From Odontocerum albicorne (lineage: Eukaryota; Arthropoda; Insecta; Trichoptera; Odontoceridae), in contig OX463844.1 of NCBI GenBank assembly GCA_949825065.1, positions 29,384,076 to 29,448,075 on the forward strand: 64,000 bases of DNA, written 5' to 3'. The notes beneath the pieces were generated by a model. The model had not been told where the DNA came from. It worked only from the letters and a program-made list of their open reading frames with translations, and ran no database searches. Shown piece after piece: positions 1 through 13,114 of this stretch (positions are counted from its first letter, which is position 1; the number at the start of each line of letters is the position of its first letter). Both the position numbers and the translations under genes were made by a program.

Positions 1-1912
1 GGAACAGATAATTCTCAAACAAAAAGTTAATAACAGTAAAACCTTTATTTTAAAATGGTAGAACATATGGAACGAAAATTCGTTTATGTGGAACTGCTCA
101 TATAAGACTCAATTAAATAGCGTGAAAAATTAGAACAGCACCCACCTGTTACCATGAGTCGCAAAAGAAACGGGTGTTTTTATGACCAAAATAGGTTAAT
201 TTTTTATTTCCGACAAGGCTGTCTCAACCCGAAACTGAACGCAGGAATTCGTCTGCACGGAACAACAATAAGGGTTGGAAGGTTGAGGCAGCGGGGCACA
301 GAATACCCATGATTTCCCACGAGGCTAGGTTGCCTCCCACGCCGGGGCCTAGCAAAATGTTTTTTTAATCAATCAAACAAGGGAACTTGATATGTTTCCT
401 TTTTTTACCCCGGCCGTGTTATTTAATACGAAACAAATTGCTGTTGGGCTTAGGGTTGTTTCGCTGATTACTCGTTGGTCTAATTAAAAATATTATGAAA
501 AAAAGCAGGGAAACGATGTTAAAAATGCTGGTATTAAAATTGGATCACCGGGCAAGGTTTCAGAGGGCAAAAATAGAATTTTAATTTAATTACTTTGTGC
601 AAATTGTTTTTATTTCGTTTCAATGTCAAGTAAAAAATATTTCTGAAATATTGAAATAGGATTGTAAAGTGTTTAATTAATTAAAAAGATATAAATATAA
701 ATTGATAGAATTACCTAACGCTTAACATTTATTGCTTCAAAAATACATTTCGAATATTTATGATAAGGATAAAATATGTTTAATTAAAAAAAAACTTTAA
801 AATGCTTTAAAAAACATTTTTAAGGCACTTATTAAAGTATCGAAAACATAACTACGAAACTAGAAAAAAATATTTACCAATAAAAATGAAAATAAGTACT
901 GCGAATAGTAAAATTTTCAGTATAATTTAAATTATTTAAGTCAAATGAAACGGTAAATACGACACCAAAAATATTGAAAAAATGTTTGAGGAATATGCAA
1001 AAGTAAAAAACTTCGTTAACGACAATTATTGAGGATTCTAAAGCTTCTTATGATTTTCAAACAATTTTTATAATGTCATTTTGATTCAAGGGGTCGTATT
1101 CTTAAAAATAAAGTGTTTGCCAAGTTGTACTTTGGATATGCGAAGCTTTAGCGGAAAATAAAAACGCCTCAGGATTTCGCTGAGCTTTTGTCGAAAGTAC
1201 AACGAGGATTCGCTTATAAAATAAAAATCTCGCCGCGTTTTCTGTCGCTTTGTTTGGGGGAAATTTTGCGTGAGTCTTAAGTATATTTTGTTGTGTACGA
1301 ATACAAAGTGTTTTATCTTGTTACAAATATTTAATTATTAGTCTTCTGAATACCTCACTCCTTAAACATTTGCGAGGATAAGAATGTTGAATCAGAAAAA
1401 AAGAAAACGAGGGAATAAAGAGGTATTCATTCAAATTATTTAAATTATTCGTTTTAGAATATATTTATTCCTATATTAAGGAATCATCTATTTAAGATTT
1501 GTCATTTTAAATAATCGTGTGTTAGACAGAATTTTAATTTTATTCACCTGATTAAAAAGTTAATTCTTTATTTATTAGTAGAGTACTCAGTAATTGGTGA
1601 ATAAATGACATCTATGCAATAATATTGACTCTAATACTAGCAAAAACACACGCTTAACATATTATTCTTGAAGTGAATTTGGATACAAGTTAATTCGTTT
1701 AGTTGATATGAAAAGCTTATTTTTTTATTTCCCTCTATGAGTATCGTACTCAGAGAAGATGTGGGCTGAAAGTAAACAATATTTATTCAAAAGAAATAAG
1801 GCCTAAAAGTAAAACAACCCATGAATTTAGAATCTACCAGAAATCTTATCTGGCAATCCAGCTTGCATGTCATTAACAAATTATTTTTTCGTTTAAGAAA
1901 ATTTGTAGTAAT
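1..1912. other. AT-rich noncoding stretch, no gene seen
   Basis: No coding region or recognisable repeat was found. Two sub-stretches, about 160-420 and 1085-1290, are clearly richer in G+C than their surroundings and have no transposon similarity that I can see. They could be conserved noncoding or regulatory sequence, but nothing in the sequence proves it. Confidence 0.5.
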
Positions 1913-2125
1913 ATGATGATGCCATCTCCGGCCTAAAATGCCGGTTTTCAAACCAAGATATTGCACGTTCGATTTCTGTTGGTAACTGACTTTTTTAAAA
2001 GGATTCCTGTCTGGTTTTCACTTTAATCCTCTTTAGCATCTTATGATTGGTCGAAATAGATTGCCATATGAAAATAAACCCGGCGGTAGTATTATATGCA
2101 ATGAAAGTGTTATACAATACAATAA
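1913..2125 (+). repeat. SINE copy (family A, tRNA-derived), degenerate
   Basis: The 5' part keeps a weak tRNA-like head with a B-box-like GTTCGATTTC near 1970. The body follows (TCTGGTTTTCACTTTAA, then a GGTCGAAATAGATTGCC-like segment). It ends in AAACCCGGCGGTAGTATTATA. The same order of blocks recurs at 39155-39400, 45938-46115 and 56870-57045, which is what identifies it as a dispersed family. The A box is badly decayed. Confidence 0.55.
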
Positions 2126-2309
2126 CTTGGATTCACATGGATTGACATAATTCATACTCAGTTTTCCACAGTGCCAAAGATTGGTTGATTTGACATGTAC
2201 ATATATCGTTTTATTTGAGACTTAGTCATATTTACAAACTACCGAAACTTTTATTTGCGATGGTAGTCAAAGAACTTGATACCGCAGTATTGAAAACCAA
2301 TATTTTGAA

Positions 2310-2470
2310 ATAATAGATATGACCGAAGCCATATGTATTCTTATATTCCCGAATACTAGGCGGGAAAAATGCCCGTGTTGTTCGAGGAGAGTAGCACAGC
2401 GCGGGGCTCGAACCGGGGACCTTTCGCACGGAAGTTTAGTGCGTTACCGCGCGGCCATGTACATCAACAA
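2310..2470 (-). repeat. SINE copy (family B, tRNA-derived head)
   Basis: Read on the minus strand, it begins CATGGCCGCGCGGTAACGCAC (A-box-like) and has GGTTCGAGCCCCGCG (B box) about 45 bases later. This spacing is that of an internal RNA polymerase III promoter in a tRNA-derived SINE. A second copy lies at 52128-52300 on the plus strand, with matching head and start of body. The two diverge downstream. It could be mistaken for a tRNA gene, but I see no acceptor-stem pairing. Confidence 0.7.
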
Positions 2471-2479
2471 TATGATATG

Positions 2480-3410
2480 TAAAGGATTTAAGCGATATTG
2501 AATTTCACTTCTTAAGTGACTTAATAGGTGGACTGAAATATTTGTGTATTTCATAATATGTTATGTGTAGATACATGATTAAGTAATTATGTAGATGAGG
2601 TTCGATTTTACTCCCTCCAGAATAAATAAAATATTTTCTTGAACCGTTAAGTGATGAAACAAAAACACATTTTCGTGTTCCATAAAATAATGTTTTTTTA
2701 ATATTTGCTGAATTTTTCAAAAATTTTACTGAAATAAATTCTATGCAACACTCACAAATTAATCAACTTTAAAAAAGGATAAATGAAAGCAATACAAATA
2801 CATGCACTGTGCCTTATATTGATTTATTTTAATTCACTTACTACAATATACTTCTAAGTGAACATCACTTATTGAAAGTAGGAATTTCGCTTAGTTTAAA
2901 TAATATTGTTTTTATTTCTCTGTATCTTTTCGATTCTTAAAATGGAAGTTATTATTTGTTCTTCATTATTTGACTGATAAATTTTGTACTTAAAACTATA
3001 AAAATGATCTGGCAATAAGATATGAAGTATATTAATTTCTATATGAGACATTTTACTTCTTTAGCAGTGTCCGAACATTAGTCTTACCTCTTGACTATTC
3101 TCTTTATACGTTGGTGTGTCACTTACCCTTAGAGCTGCCCCTTCCTTGTCATTACAATGTGATGTAGTTCAATAAGATTTGATAATATTTTACAGCAAAT
3201 TATATTTTTATTTAAGTTTTTAAATTAATCCTTGCTACATATGTTTCTACCTCCTATCTAGAGGCTCTCTTCTTGCGAAACATTTTAATTCCACTCTTTG
3301 TTGTAAAATATTTCAATACACGGAGTTAAAGACAAAACCTTTGATGTGATCTTGAAAATCAAGTTGTTCATGCAGGAAGAGATTTTTTTTACATACATCA
3401 CCTTCTTATT
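2480..3410. other. AT-rich noncoding stretch
   Basis: No gene, RNA or recognisable repeat seen. The small open frames here have no coding character. Confidence 0.5.
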
Positions 3411-3417
3411 ACTAGTG

Positions 3418-4050
3418 TCATGTCAGGTCCCCCCAACGTTGACTCACCTGAGAGTAGGCATCTTTGTCCCCGGGAGTCCGAAAAAGATCCCCAACGCTTC
3501 TTATGCCAGTCAAATCACGTATATTGCGGAGCCAGGAGATTTGCTTCCTGCCAACACCTCTTCGACCCTCTACTTTGCCTTGGATGATCAGGTGCAATAA
3601 TTTGTACTTTGCTCCTCTAAGTACATGACCCAAATAGGACACCTGTCGGATTTTAATATTAGTCAGAAATTCTCTATCAACTTTGGCTCTTTGAAGAACC
3701 CTTGTGTTACTGACCATATCCGTCCAGGGTATCCGCAGCATTCTCCGGTGTATTCCCACATTTCGAATGCTTCCAGTTGGATCATACTACCAACTTTGAG
3801 GATCCCTGATTCCACTCCATGTAATAACACTGACCAAACGTAGCATTTGACTAACCGTTGTCGAAGTTTCAAGTTTGGATTATTATCGCAGAATACGCTT
3901 CTCATTTTATTAAAAATCGCACGAGATGATTCAATTCTGCACTTGACTTCGGTTTCTGGGTCGAGGTCTTCTACTAGGATAGTTCCGAGGTATTTAATTG
4001 TTTTCACTCTCTCTATATCAGCACCATTTATATACACCATATATCATGAC
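3418..4050 (-). pseudogene. RTE-like LINE reverse transcriptase, C-terminal fragment
   Basis: This is the C-terminal (post-catalytic) part of a non-LTR retrotransposon reverse transcriptase, read on the minus strand. The upstream frame (4040 down to 3663) carries KTIKYLGTILVEDLDPE, then RAIFNKMRSVFCDNN, then KCYVWSVLLHGVES. The downstream frame (3759 down to 3418) carries RRMLRIPWTDMVSNT and SYLGHVLRGAKYKLL, followed by KVEGRRGVGRKQISWLRNIR. These blocks, in this order, are typical of RTE-clade ORFs often mis-annotated in insects as host genes. A frameshift near 3700-3750 separates the two frames. The catalytic palm motifs are absent, so this is a 5'-truncated, dead copy. Confidence 0.85.
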
Positions 4051-4059
4051 AACATAAAT

Positions 4060-6105
4060 TGTCGCAAAATATTATTTCTGAATTTAAGACAGTAACATCA
4101 TTTTTCACTAATTTTAAGGATTGTAAATATTAGAAAATATTTTTAAAATACTAGAAGTAAAAATAAGTAACCAATTACTGATCCACCTTTAATTTTCACC
4201 ATATTTACTATTTTAATAAAAAATATATATTTTTAAATTATGTTCTTCAATTCCTGAAGATAACTGATCTTCGTATAAATATTTAACTAATTTATCTTAC
4301 ATTTTAAATTGATCACTAACAAATATTGTACAACTGCTACTTTAACTGAAAAATGTACATATATTAACAAAATACGCAATGTTTTAAAGTTTACTATCAA
4401 GTAATATAATAACTCGTACTCGGTGCGAAATTTGTACTCGGTGAATTTCATGTGAATAAATAGATTTCCTTGTATTAATTTGCTTGTCATGATTTATTAC
4501 CAGAAATCAAGAACTCGCTCTGCTGAATACCCTATAGGCTGTACTGCCGTACCAGATATGTCTGTCGTAATGTAGATTTTTCAACTTGTATATGTCATGA
4601 AGGGGGAAAACTGTATTTTTAAGAGAGATATCTTTCAAAATAAAGATACATCGGGAAATGTTCTTTTTCATCTCCAGACAGTTAGGAGTGGAGTAGTTGC
4701 TATGAATTATTTGATGCTGTAAATATATTGAATTTTTACTTGTTTGGCACGCGGATATAAAAAAAAACAACAATCCACGACAGAATGAGCTGGAAATATT
4801 TTGGTACGCATGTATGTAACATTCTGCGCTGGTGATGACGTTATTGAGTACATTCTTAAAAATATTTTTTTGTGTTATTTTCAATATTGGATAACTAAGA
4901 AGTAAGATTAACCTGTTCACCGCGTTAAAAATCAAATTCCACGAATCCTGTGCGCGGCACAATTTCAGCGTTTTTTAATTTCTAAGTTTAAACACATATT
5001 TTGTTTAGAACCACTGATATTTGATTACAACACCAAGTAAACATGACACTTAAGTAATTTTCTGATAATAAATAATAGTCATTACTCTTAAGGAGACTCA
5101 TTAAATAAAGGAGATAAACTTAACATTACGTAAAATAAACAAAGGAATGCTACGATCAAATCAATGCTTCATGACACTCACCCAATCAAACGCATATAGC
5201 ACTAGTAATGTTTATTTACGTAAGAGAGACTTAGTAATGTTTATTTACGTAAGAGAGACTCATCGCAGGACTCGATCCGCGCGACAGGTCGTTAATGCTG
5301 GAAATATTGAGAGACCAAAAAAATTCGGCGCTCTGTTTATTCAACAATATCTCATAAACTAATATATTATTTGACAAGGTTTTCAGAGATATCGCTAGAA
5401 TAAAGATTGTTTTAAATTTTTATTCCGGTTTTGTGTCATTTTTTTTAAGTATTTGTGATTTGAAACATGGATTGTCGTCAGATCACAGGCGTTTGTGCTC
5501 CCCGCGGGGAACACGTTAATAGAATGTCTTAAATTCTTTTCTAATGTTTCTACCAGCAAAATTATGTTTTGAAATAAAATAATATGTATATTTATTTTAA
5601 TTTGATATGTTTTGTGTATAAAAAGGGGTCCTTCAAGGATTACGAATATACTATATCATAATTAAAAAAAGCATAAGTTCAATAAGGGAAATATTTTAGA
5701 AAATATGTCCTTAACTTTACACAGAAAAAGATGATGAAAAATAACTAAGAATTTTGTATTACAATAGTTTTTTCGAGTTTGATCTAGCGAATAAACATTA
5801 ATTTATTAAAATAACTACAGTAAAGTAATGTGTGGTTTGATCAAATTAAAAGGTTTTAGCTCCTCTAACTACACGATGTGTCTTCTAAAAGAAACTCTAG
5901 TTTCCTATCAGAATTCTAGACTAATGCAAGTTTACGTTCATTTTCATTATTCGGGTATATTATTTTTCATATTTAGAGTACTATACAGGATTTGTCGCGT
6001 TTGCATCAATAACCCTTTAATAAAATATGTTATTCATAATTAAAGCTGGGCTTAGTCTGACTTTCACACCATCTGAATTAAGTTGGCGGTTAATTTAAGT
6101 GGTAA
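4060..6105. other. AT-rich noncoding stretch with a short tandem duplication
   Basis: No gene was recognised. A direct duplication of about 29 bases (unit beginning TAGTAATGTTTATTTACG) sits at roughly 5203-5260. The rest, including the small open frames at 4507-4962 and 5828-6043, has no detectable homology. Confidence 0.5.
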
Positions 6106-6227
6106 TTAATCTATATAAATAAAAATGTAAATGTTCGTTAATTATTGCTAGCTAATCTCCGGAAGTTCTCTACCGATCGCTTTGAAATTTTGAGTAAAGT
6201 TAATATTCGTCAACGGAAATGTTTTTT

Positions 6228-6238
<11 letters not shown>

Positions 6239-6312
<74 letters not shown>
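6239..6312. repeat. (AT)n microsatellite
   Basis: An uninterrupted AT-dinucleotide run of about 74 bases in the 5' noncoding part of the Helitron. Confidence 0.98.
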
Positions 6313-6315
<3 letters not shown>

Positions 6316-8039
6316 TGTATATAATTTTTTTTTTAAATCAAAAACAAATATCTATGCGAACCTGTCGGGGACAATGACTAACTAGATTTGTGACACATGT
6401 CAAATTTCATTTTCGACGTTTCGGAGTTTATATCAAATATTTAATTATTAGTCTATATAAATAAAATATTTAATAATTTAATGTTTAAAAATAAATAATA
6501 AATTTTATATATAATAAATGTTTTATTTTTGAGTCGAGACACGAACTGATAATAAATTGATTACAGGCGAAAAATAGGTTAGAATCCAAGATACGTCAAA
6601 CTAACATTTGTGTTAATAAGGATAAGTTCCATTGTGTCATAGCAGCTTGAGAAAATCTTAATATGGCTGAATCAGGACTTTATAGCGCAAGCGCAGGAAA
6701 TATATTTGACAGAACTAATACTAAATTTGTAAAAAATATCCAACTAATATTTTATCTGTTTTCAAATCTTTCGAGTATCGTTAAAATAAATATAATCGCT
6801 AAAACAAATATAGCTTATATTTATAAAAATATCTAAAATAAAGATAACTTATATGTATAAAAAGATCGAGGATCGCTAAAATAAATATAACTTATATAGT
6901 ATGTATAAAAAAACAGATGCGTGATACTCTCACGTGGTAGAAGTGAAACTTCTTAGCTCTTAGAAAAAGTTGATTTTACGCATTGCTTTTTTTCCATTTG
7001 TTAACGATTTTTTTAGGATTAGGAAATGATTCTGTGGAATTTAATTCAAGAAAGTCTCTTTTAATTTAATAAAAAAATTTATTTTTTATTTTTAATAATA
7101 AATAATAATAAATAATAATATAATACACTTAATAAAATGAAATTTAATATTAAATATATTAATATTTTTATATTTATATTAAATTTATTATTTTTAAATA
7201 ATTATTTGATTATTTATAGCTTAACTATTTTAATTATATAAAATATTATTTTATTATATATTTTTTTTGTATAGCGCCATCTGCGTTAATTTATCCGCCA
7301 TTTTCATTTCGTAATGTGCGTTGTTGACATATCTACCTCTAAGAATATCTTTTTCACTTAGTATTTTTAACTTATTTTTTTATTTTTCTGTTCAATTAGC
7401 GGTAAAATTTAATTTTATTGATTGATTTTCGTTTGAATTCAAATCATATCGTGAATTGATCTCTTGGAGTGACGCGATCATTTGCTTCACAGAGACAACA
7501 TGATGCTGGTATGTACATTTTTGACAAACGTCATATTTATTTTAAACGAACTGACAAATTTTTGCTAATTTGTAAAAAGATGTATTAATGTGTCATTATT
7601 GTTTGTTTTTTGTAATGTATTTACCTAAATACCTTGCTATTTATTAGAATCGATATTTATTGTTCATTAATGACGCGATCAAACATGTCACATCCAAATT
7701 AAATTCGTGCGTAGTTTGCAATGTTTGCAATGTCTTTCCTTAACATTTAATTAATTCCAATAACCTCTTTTTTTGCTTAACATTTAATTCGTTCCAATTA
7801 TCTCCGGATTTACTTAACAATACTCCTATTGGACAAATATTTGACAAATGCGTGTCCAGCTGCAAAACGATTGATCAGCTGAGATATTCTCACATCAATT
7901 GCTGGAAATTGGGAACGGAAATTTCATTGTCTCATAACTTAATGTTTCACTCATATTTTTAAAGGTTTACTATTTTATATGTTTTTGCTATAACTTTCTT
8001 TCTTCTTTTTCTGCAATCTATCTGCTTTAGTTCATCAAA

Positions 8040-9370
8040 ATGTCGAGGAAGCAGCAGAACAATGTGTAGCCAGACTTGAGGATGCACGGTTGCGAGCACG
8101 GCGATCGCGTTCTGCAGTTTCAGAACTGGTTCGTTCTCAACAGAATGTACGCGACAGGCTGATAGTGACTGAAATAGGTCATTAGGAATATCAAATGTAT
8201 CTTTTTTTATATAGAGTTTAATTTTATCTCTATGTTTATATTTCAAATCTATCAAATCGTATGTAGAAATGGAGATTTTTTAAATTAGTTTGATATTCAT
8301 CCGTTTTAATCAAACCAAGCTTCGCTCTGAAGAATACGTTCATTTGCGAGATGCAGTTGTAAATGACGGTAATACAACTAACGTTGGAAGACTAACGATT
8401 TGGCCATCTTCATATACAGGCAGTCTACGTCATATGCACGAGTACGCTCAATATGCAATTGCGTATGTTCATTACTACGGGTGTCCAGACCTATTCACTA
8501 CATTCACATGCAATCCAGCTTGGGACGATATACAACAGCTCATGGTAAAACATGAAGTGTTTGGGTCTGTGCGCTGCTGGATATACTCAGTGGAATGGCA
8601 AAAGAGAGGATGGCCTCATGCGAATATATAGTACCAATCTGGATCTATAACAAAATCACTTCAAACGAAATCGACAATGTAATGTGCGCTGAAATACCCG
8701 ATGCCGACGTCGACAAGGATTTGCATGAAGTTGTGACGAAAAATATGATACATGGACCTTGCGGTACACTGAATCCAAATTCACCATGCATGATAGACGG
8801 AAAATGATCTAAACGATATCCTCGAGCATTAGTATCCAACAAAGTTACAGGAAACGATGGATATCCTTTATACAGAAGAAGATCAACAGAAGATGGCGGG
8901 AAATTAGCAACCATACAAATGTGAAACGGTGACATCGAAGTAGACAACCATTGGGTTGTTCCATATTCGCCTTTGTTATTCAAAAACATACAAAGCGCAC
9001 ATAAACGTGGAATACTGTAACCCCGTTGAATCGATCAAATACATTTGTAAGTACGTGAATAAAGGCAGCTACATGGCAGTTTTTGGCGTGCAACCAGAAT
9101 GTGGGATGGGAATGCGGTTATACATATCGATGAAATCGCACAGTATCAGGCTGGAAGATACATAAGCAGCAATGAAGCTGTATAGCGAATTCTTTCATTT
9201 CCCATACATGAACGCCAGCTGTTGTTCATTTAGCAGTACATCTAGAAAATGGACAACGCGTTTATTTCACAGCTGCAAATGTGCAACAAATAGCCCTGAA
9301 TCCACCGGCTACAACGTTAAATGCTTTCTTCACGTTATGTAAAAATGACGCGTTGGCGAAAACACTACTG
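8040..9370 (+). pseudogene. Helitron Rep (HUH) coding remnant
   Basis: Pieces of the Helitron_like_N/Rep region are read in several frames. A basic N-terminal segment lies at 8040-8180. The longest piece (8290-8634) has KLRSEEYVHLRDAVVNDG, GSLRHMHEYAQYAIAYV and FTTFTCNPAWDDIQQL, then SVEWQKRGWPHANI. The next frames give EIPDADVDKDLHEVVTKNM and HGPCGTLNPNSPCMIDGK (8660-8805). INVEYCNPVESIKYICKYVN follows (about 9004-9063). The final segment, near 9180-9345, resembles the AANVQQIALNPPATTL region. The HUH motif, HAH in active Rep, reads HAN here, and a stop follows immediately. An in-frame deletion also removes residues before the KHEVFGSVR block. The protein cannot be functional as encoded. Confidence 0.85.
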
Positions 9371-9539
9371 TATCACTGATTGTGACGTCAAAAGAAGAAT
9401 TGGTGAAAAAGTATTTCCCTACATTTAAATCAATTATAAGAATCACGATTGGCATAGTGAACGAGCTATTGCTGCCGCCAAGAACAAAGACGTCTACGAA
9501 GTTAACAATATTATTCAGTTCCCTTTTTCAATGTTTCTC

Positions 9540-9770
9540 AATTTTATATTTTTTTGTTATAACTTTCTTTCTTCTTTTTCAGTGCAATCGATCTTTCATT
9601 TGAATTCAAATCATATCGTGAATTGACCTCTTGGAGGGATACGATCATTTGCGAGCACGGCGATAAACGCGACAAACTAAGAGTGGCTGAAAGACATCAA
9701 AAATATTGTATACCCACAAGCATTATGAAATTAAAGATATTAAAAACGTATGCTTTTTCTTTTCTTTCTT
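9540..9770 (+). repeat. Internal duplications in Helitron 3' region
   Basis: Bases 9597-9655 repeat 7430-7483 almost exactly (TTTGAATTCAAATCATATCG core). Bases 9548-9585 repeat 7975-8012 (TATAACTTTCTTTCTTCTTT core), and a GCGAGCACGGCGAT block occurs at both about 8091 and 9650. The 3' part is thus a shuffled copy of upstream sequence. The open frame at 9623-9820 is probably only this segment. Confidence 0.7.
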
Positions 9771-9894
9771 TTCCATTTAACCAGACTGAGCCACAGCAAC
9801 GCGTGGCCGGGTACAGCTAGTGCACAAATAAAATAAAAAGTTTTCTTAGGTAAAACTTTGATTATGATAAAAAGTTAATTTCCAAAGTGTCGTT

Positions 9895-10140
9895 TAGATA
9901 GTAGACTTATTTATTTATTTATTTATTTAACACTTTTATTGCAATACAATCTGGCGGGCTTATTGCCAGGCGGCAATCTCTTCCAACCAACCAGACTTAA
10001 AACAAGAATACTGTTACTCGGAAATCAAATTTACTATTATTGAGATATTAAATGTAGTACAAAAAAAATGGAAAATGGATGATTGTAAAGCAAATGACCA
10101 TGGTCATTTTGTTAATTAAAAGTGCTTTACAGTTTCATAT
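9895..10140 (-). repeat. SINE-like repeat with RTE-type tail (family C)
   Basis: On the minus strand it ends with TGGTTGGTTGGAAGAGATTG, followed by CCGCCTGGCAATAAGCCCGC, then an (AAAT)n tail (9906-9929 on the plus strand). The TTGCCGCCTGGCAATAAGCCCGCCAG block can fold into a small stem and recurs at 25110-25190, 41755-41825 and 48155-48230. This 3' end resembles RTE-clade tails, so these are probably LINE-mobilised SINEs. The head was not identified in this copy. Confidence 0.55.
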
Positions 10141-13080
10141 GCTCGAATTTATAAAAAAAATTCAATACCAAAATAACTTGTAAATAACATGCATTTCTAT
10201 TAAAACTGTAGACATAAGAAATAAATGAAAATATATACTTAACATACCTACCCCAAAAGTAAAGACAAGAAAAGAACCAACTGACCTGTGTATTTATATT
10301 GTAAGAGCTGACAAGAACATAGACGGGGGAAGGAAAAGGAAGAAAAAAAAATTTCCTCCATTGACATTCCTTGCAAGATTTCCTTCGAGACTCGGCAAAC
10401 AATATGGCGAAGGCCGATCTTTTCAATTTAAAAAGAAAAATGTTTACTCAACAATGTTGGTACACTTAAAAATACAACCTACAAAAGGTTATTCACAGTG
10501 GTGGTACTGAAAATACAGGTGAAAATACACCTCTTGACCGAATGAAGCTGAAACTCATGAAGCTTTCATTGATTCGGGGTTTATTTTATTAATCATATTT
10601 CTAAAACGCTCTTTGAAAATAATATTTTCCTATAATATCAGTGTTGTCAATTTAGTTGTAAATGCTGAGGTTTTATATACATTTATTTATCAATGTCTTA
10701 TGATTTTTTTGTGAAATAATGTGTTCTTTTGAAAATTGGAATGGGCAGATAAACCAAATATCATTAAAAAGTTATTTTGAAAAAAATGTTTTTGGAAAAT
10801 ATTTAATAAAATGTTTGAATTAGGAAAATGTCTCGAAGCCAAATCATGTTATACTTATGACTTGTTGCTGGATTGTTTTTCTCTGTAACGCCAATGTTTT
10901 CATTTTGAAAGTAAGCCTCGGTACTTAATGAATTTAAAGACCTGTTTAAATAATTTGTGGAAGGGAGAAAATTTTGTTTTTTTTCCATCGAAATCTTTGT
11001 TTTAGAATTAACGTTTTGCTTTCATAAAAAATATGTTTGTCGAAAAATCAGACACACAAATACAATTTTTACAGTCAAAATTGAGCTTTAATTATAAGGA
11101 ACCAAAATAATGTATTTTTTTCTTAGTTTTTATCTTTCAATTTTAGTTTTTATTTCCCTCATTCTGGTGATTGTGGCGACCATTTGTATTTCTCACTTAC
11201 ATTGTATTGAATATTAATTTCATTAAATACTTTTAATTGCCTTCTGGCAATCTTTTCTTACCACACATATAGGTATTAAGGAGGCTTTAAACGAAAACCA
11301 GCCTGTTAGCTGTTAATATAGAAATACCTAAGAAAACATCACCATCGCTGTGTAGCATTGATTTGAAAAATATTAAGATCCCAAGGCTAAATATTGTTTT
11401 GTTAAATATTTTTGTTGACTTTGATATTTTTTTATACCAATTTATGGTATGGAAATGTAATTGAACTTTTTACTTTTCCCAATACAGATAATGTTTTCAT
11501 TTTTTCTGTAGAATAATTGCGAGCCCTCTGGGCGGGAAAACAACGATCTTCAAAGCTCCATAAAAATATTAATCCTGTCCCATCAATAGGCTCCCCGCAA
11601 CCCATGTTATTACGAGTAGGCATTGGTAAATAGGTTGAAGATGACCTGTTATAAAAATTACATTGATCCCGGACACAAAATGATAGAAATAATTCGTTTT
11701 TTTACCAAAAAAATGTTGTCTGCAAATAAATATGCTACATTTAATTATTTTCCAGATTGTTACCTAATATCTAAGTATAATAATAAACAAATATTTAGTT
11801 GCTGTTTTTGCACCTCCTAGGCCGAGATTTCCAGCAAGCATATACCATAATAATGTGTTGGTTCCCGTCTAGAGGTACGAGTATGACACACGTGCATTAC
11901 CTTAATAATTTGATCGCATTGAATGTGTTAAGCAAGATGAAGAAAAAAACGTTAAAAATGGTCAAGCGTACCATATTTTGAAAGAAAGAAAGTAAACTGG
12001 GAACCATGAATAATAGAAGATTGGGAATGACGAGATGTATGCGTGTGGAGTATCGAAAGTAGTGTTCATGAATAGAAAAGTGTAGAAATATATACTCTTT
12101 GTTACTCCGCAAGGTGATTATACGTATGAATGTAGCATTATTGTAGCAAAAAAAATAAACATAAGATTAATTTAAATATACCTCTAGCATAAATCTGCTT
12201 AAATTATGTACGATGTGTTTCAAAAGTTACTTGTGTTATAACATATATTTGTATACTCATAAGATAGTTAAAAAAACATTCTTTTGGAGCCAGCTAAATT
12301 AGCAAAACAATTAATTAGAATTCAATATCAGCAAGCGCACGAAAGGCATGATAAAGGAAACTTCCGGCGCAGTAGACAGGGCAGTTTAGCAGCTTATCGT
12401 CGTGGCTGCCCTCGGCCGATAAAATCGCAACCCGCCCCTGCATTTTCTACAGCAGGCTAGAAACCTATCCTTTAGAGAACTCAAATATATTTTTCCATTC
12501 TTGACTAACAAATGTGTTCTAGAGAAAAATGCATATTTTGGAACATTTCGTAATTTGAGTGTTTTAAGAAATTCTTTGAGAAATTTTGATAAATATTAAC
12601 TTAGAAGTTACTTTAAAAAATAAAATATTTCGTTACCTATGTGATCATCATGCTGGTATTCCTTGAAATTCCCTTTTTGTTTAAATTTTTGTTACTTTTA
12701 CCAAATATTCCTTTTAATGACAAAGTTTAAAACGCGGTCAATGATGCCAACTATTTTGAAACAAACGCCGATTGATTTAGAAAAAAAATGTTTAAAAGGA
12801 ATCAATCCGCCAGATATATTTACATTAACTGTTAAAATAACTATTTTTTAAACTATTATTTTGGTCATAGATTATTTTATAAATACCCTGAAAATGATTT
12901 CAAATTAAAGAAAAATTCTAAGTTAAGATTGATACGTTTTATAATGTCACTGATTAGAACCATGATTGAATAAACGATTGATTTTTCCGTTTTAAAAAAA
13001 TCTATCATAAGTTGAACAAATATTAAAAAAGCTTTTGTTATTTGTTAAGTCAAATACTGTTTGGTTTCAATGTTTTTCCT
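10140..13080. other. AT-rich noncoding stretch; GC-richer block at 12310-12475
   Basis: No gene recognised. A short family-C tail remnant (minus strand) lies at about 11225-11265. Bases 12310-12475 are GC-richer than their surroundings and show no transposon similarity, so they are a candidate conserved or regulatory element. Confidence 0.45.
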
Positions 13081-13114
13081 TCATCATTAGGGAGCTCAAA
13101 CGAAAGTTGTTTTT

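Larger units (their letters stand above)
6110..9820 (+). mobile_element. Helitron, decayed, with both termini
   Basis: The left end is TCTATATAAATAAAAATG, the usual insect Helitron 5' terminus (TC start). The right end is GGCCGGGTACAGCTAG, ending in CTAG after a short GC-rich hairpin at about 9798-9813. The element sits between host A (6109) and T (9821), as Helitrons insert into AT without duplicating the target. Inside are an AT-dinucleotide microsatellite (6239-6312), noncoding 5' DNA to about 7.9 kb, then Rep-like coding remnants on the plus strand. There is no helicase domain, so the copy is both mutated and internally deleted. The 5' terminus motif occurs again at 6452, which could mark a nested or older end. 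Confidence 0.85.

Noticed and set aside
3346..3600. 84-residue plus-strand frame with a signal-peptide-like start
   Set aside because: It is antisense to the RTE-like LINE fragment and begins at a non-ATG codon.
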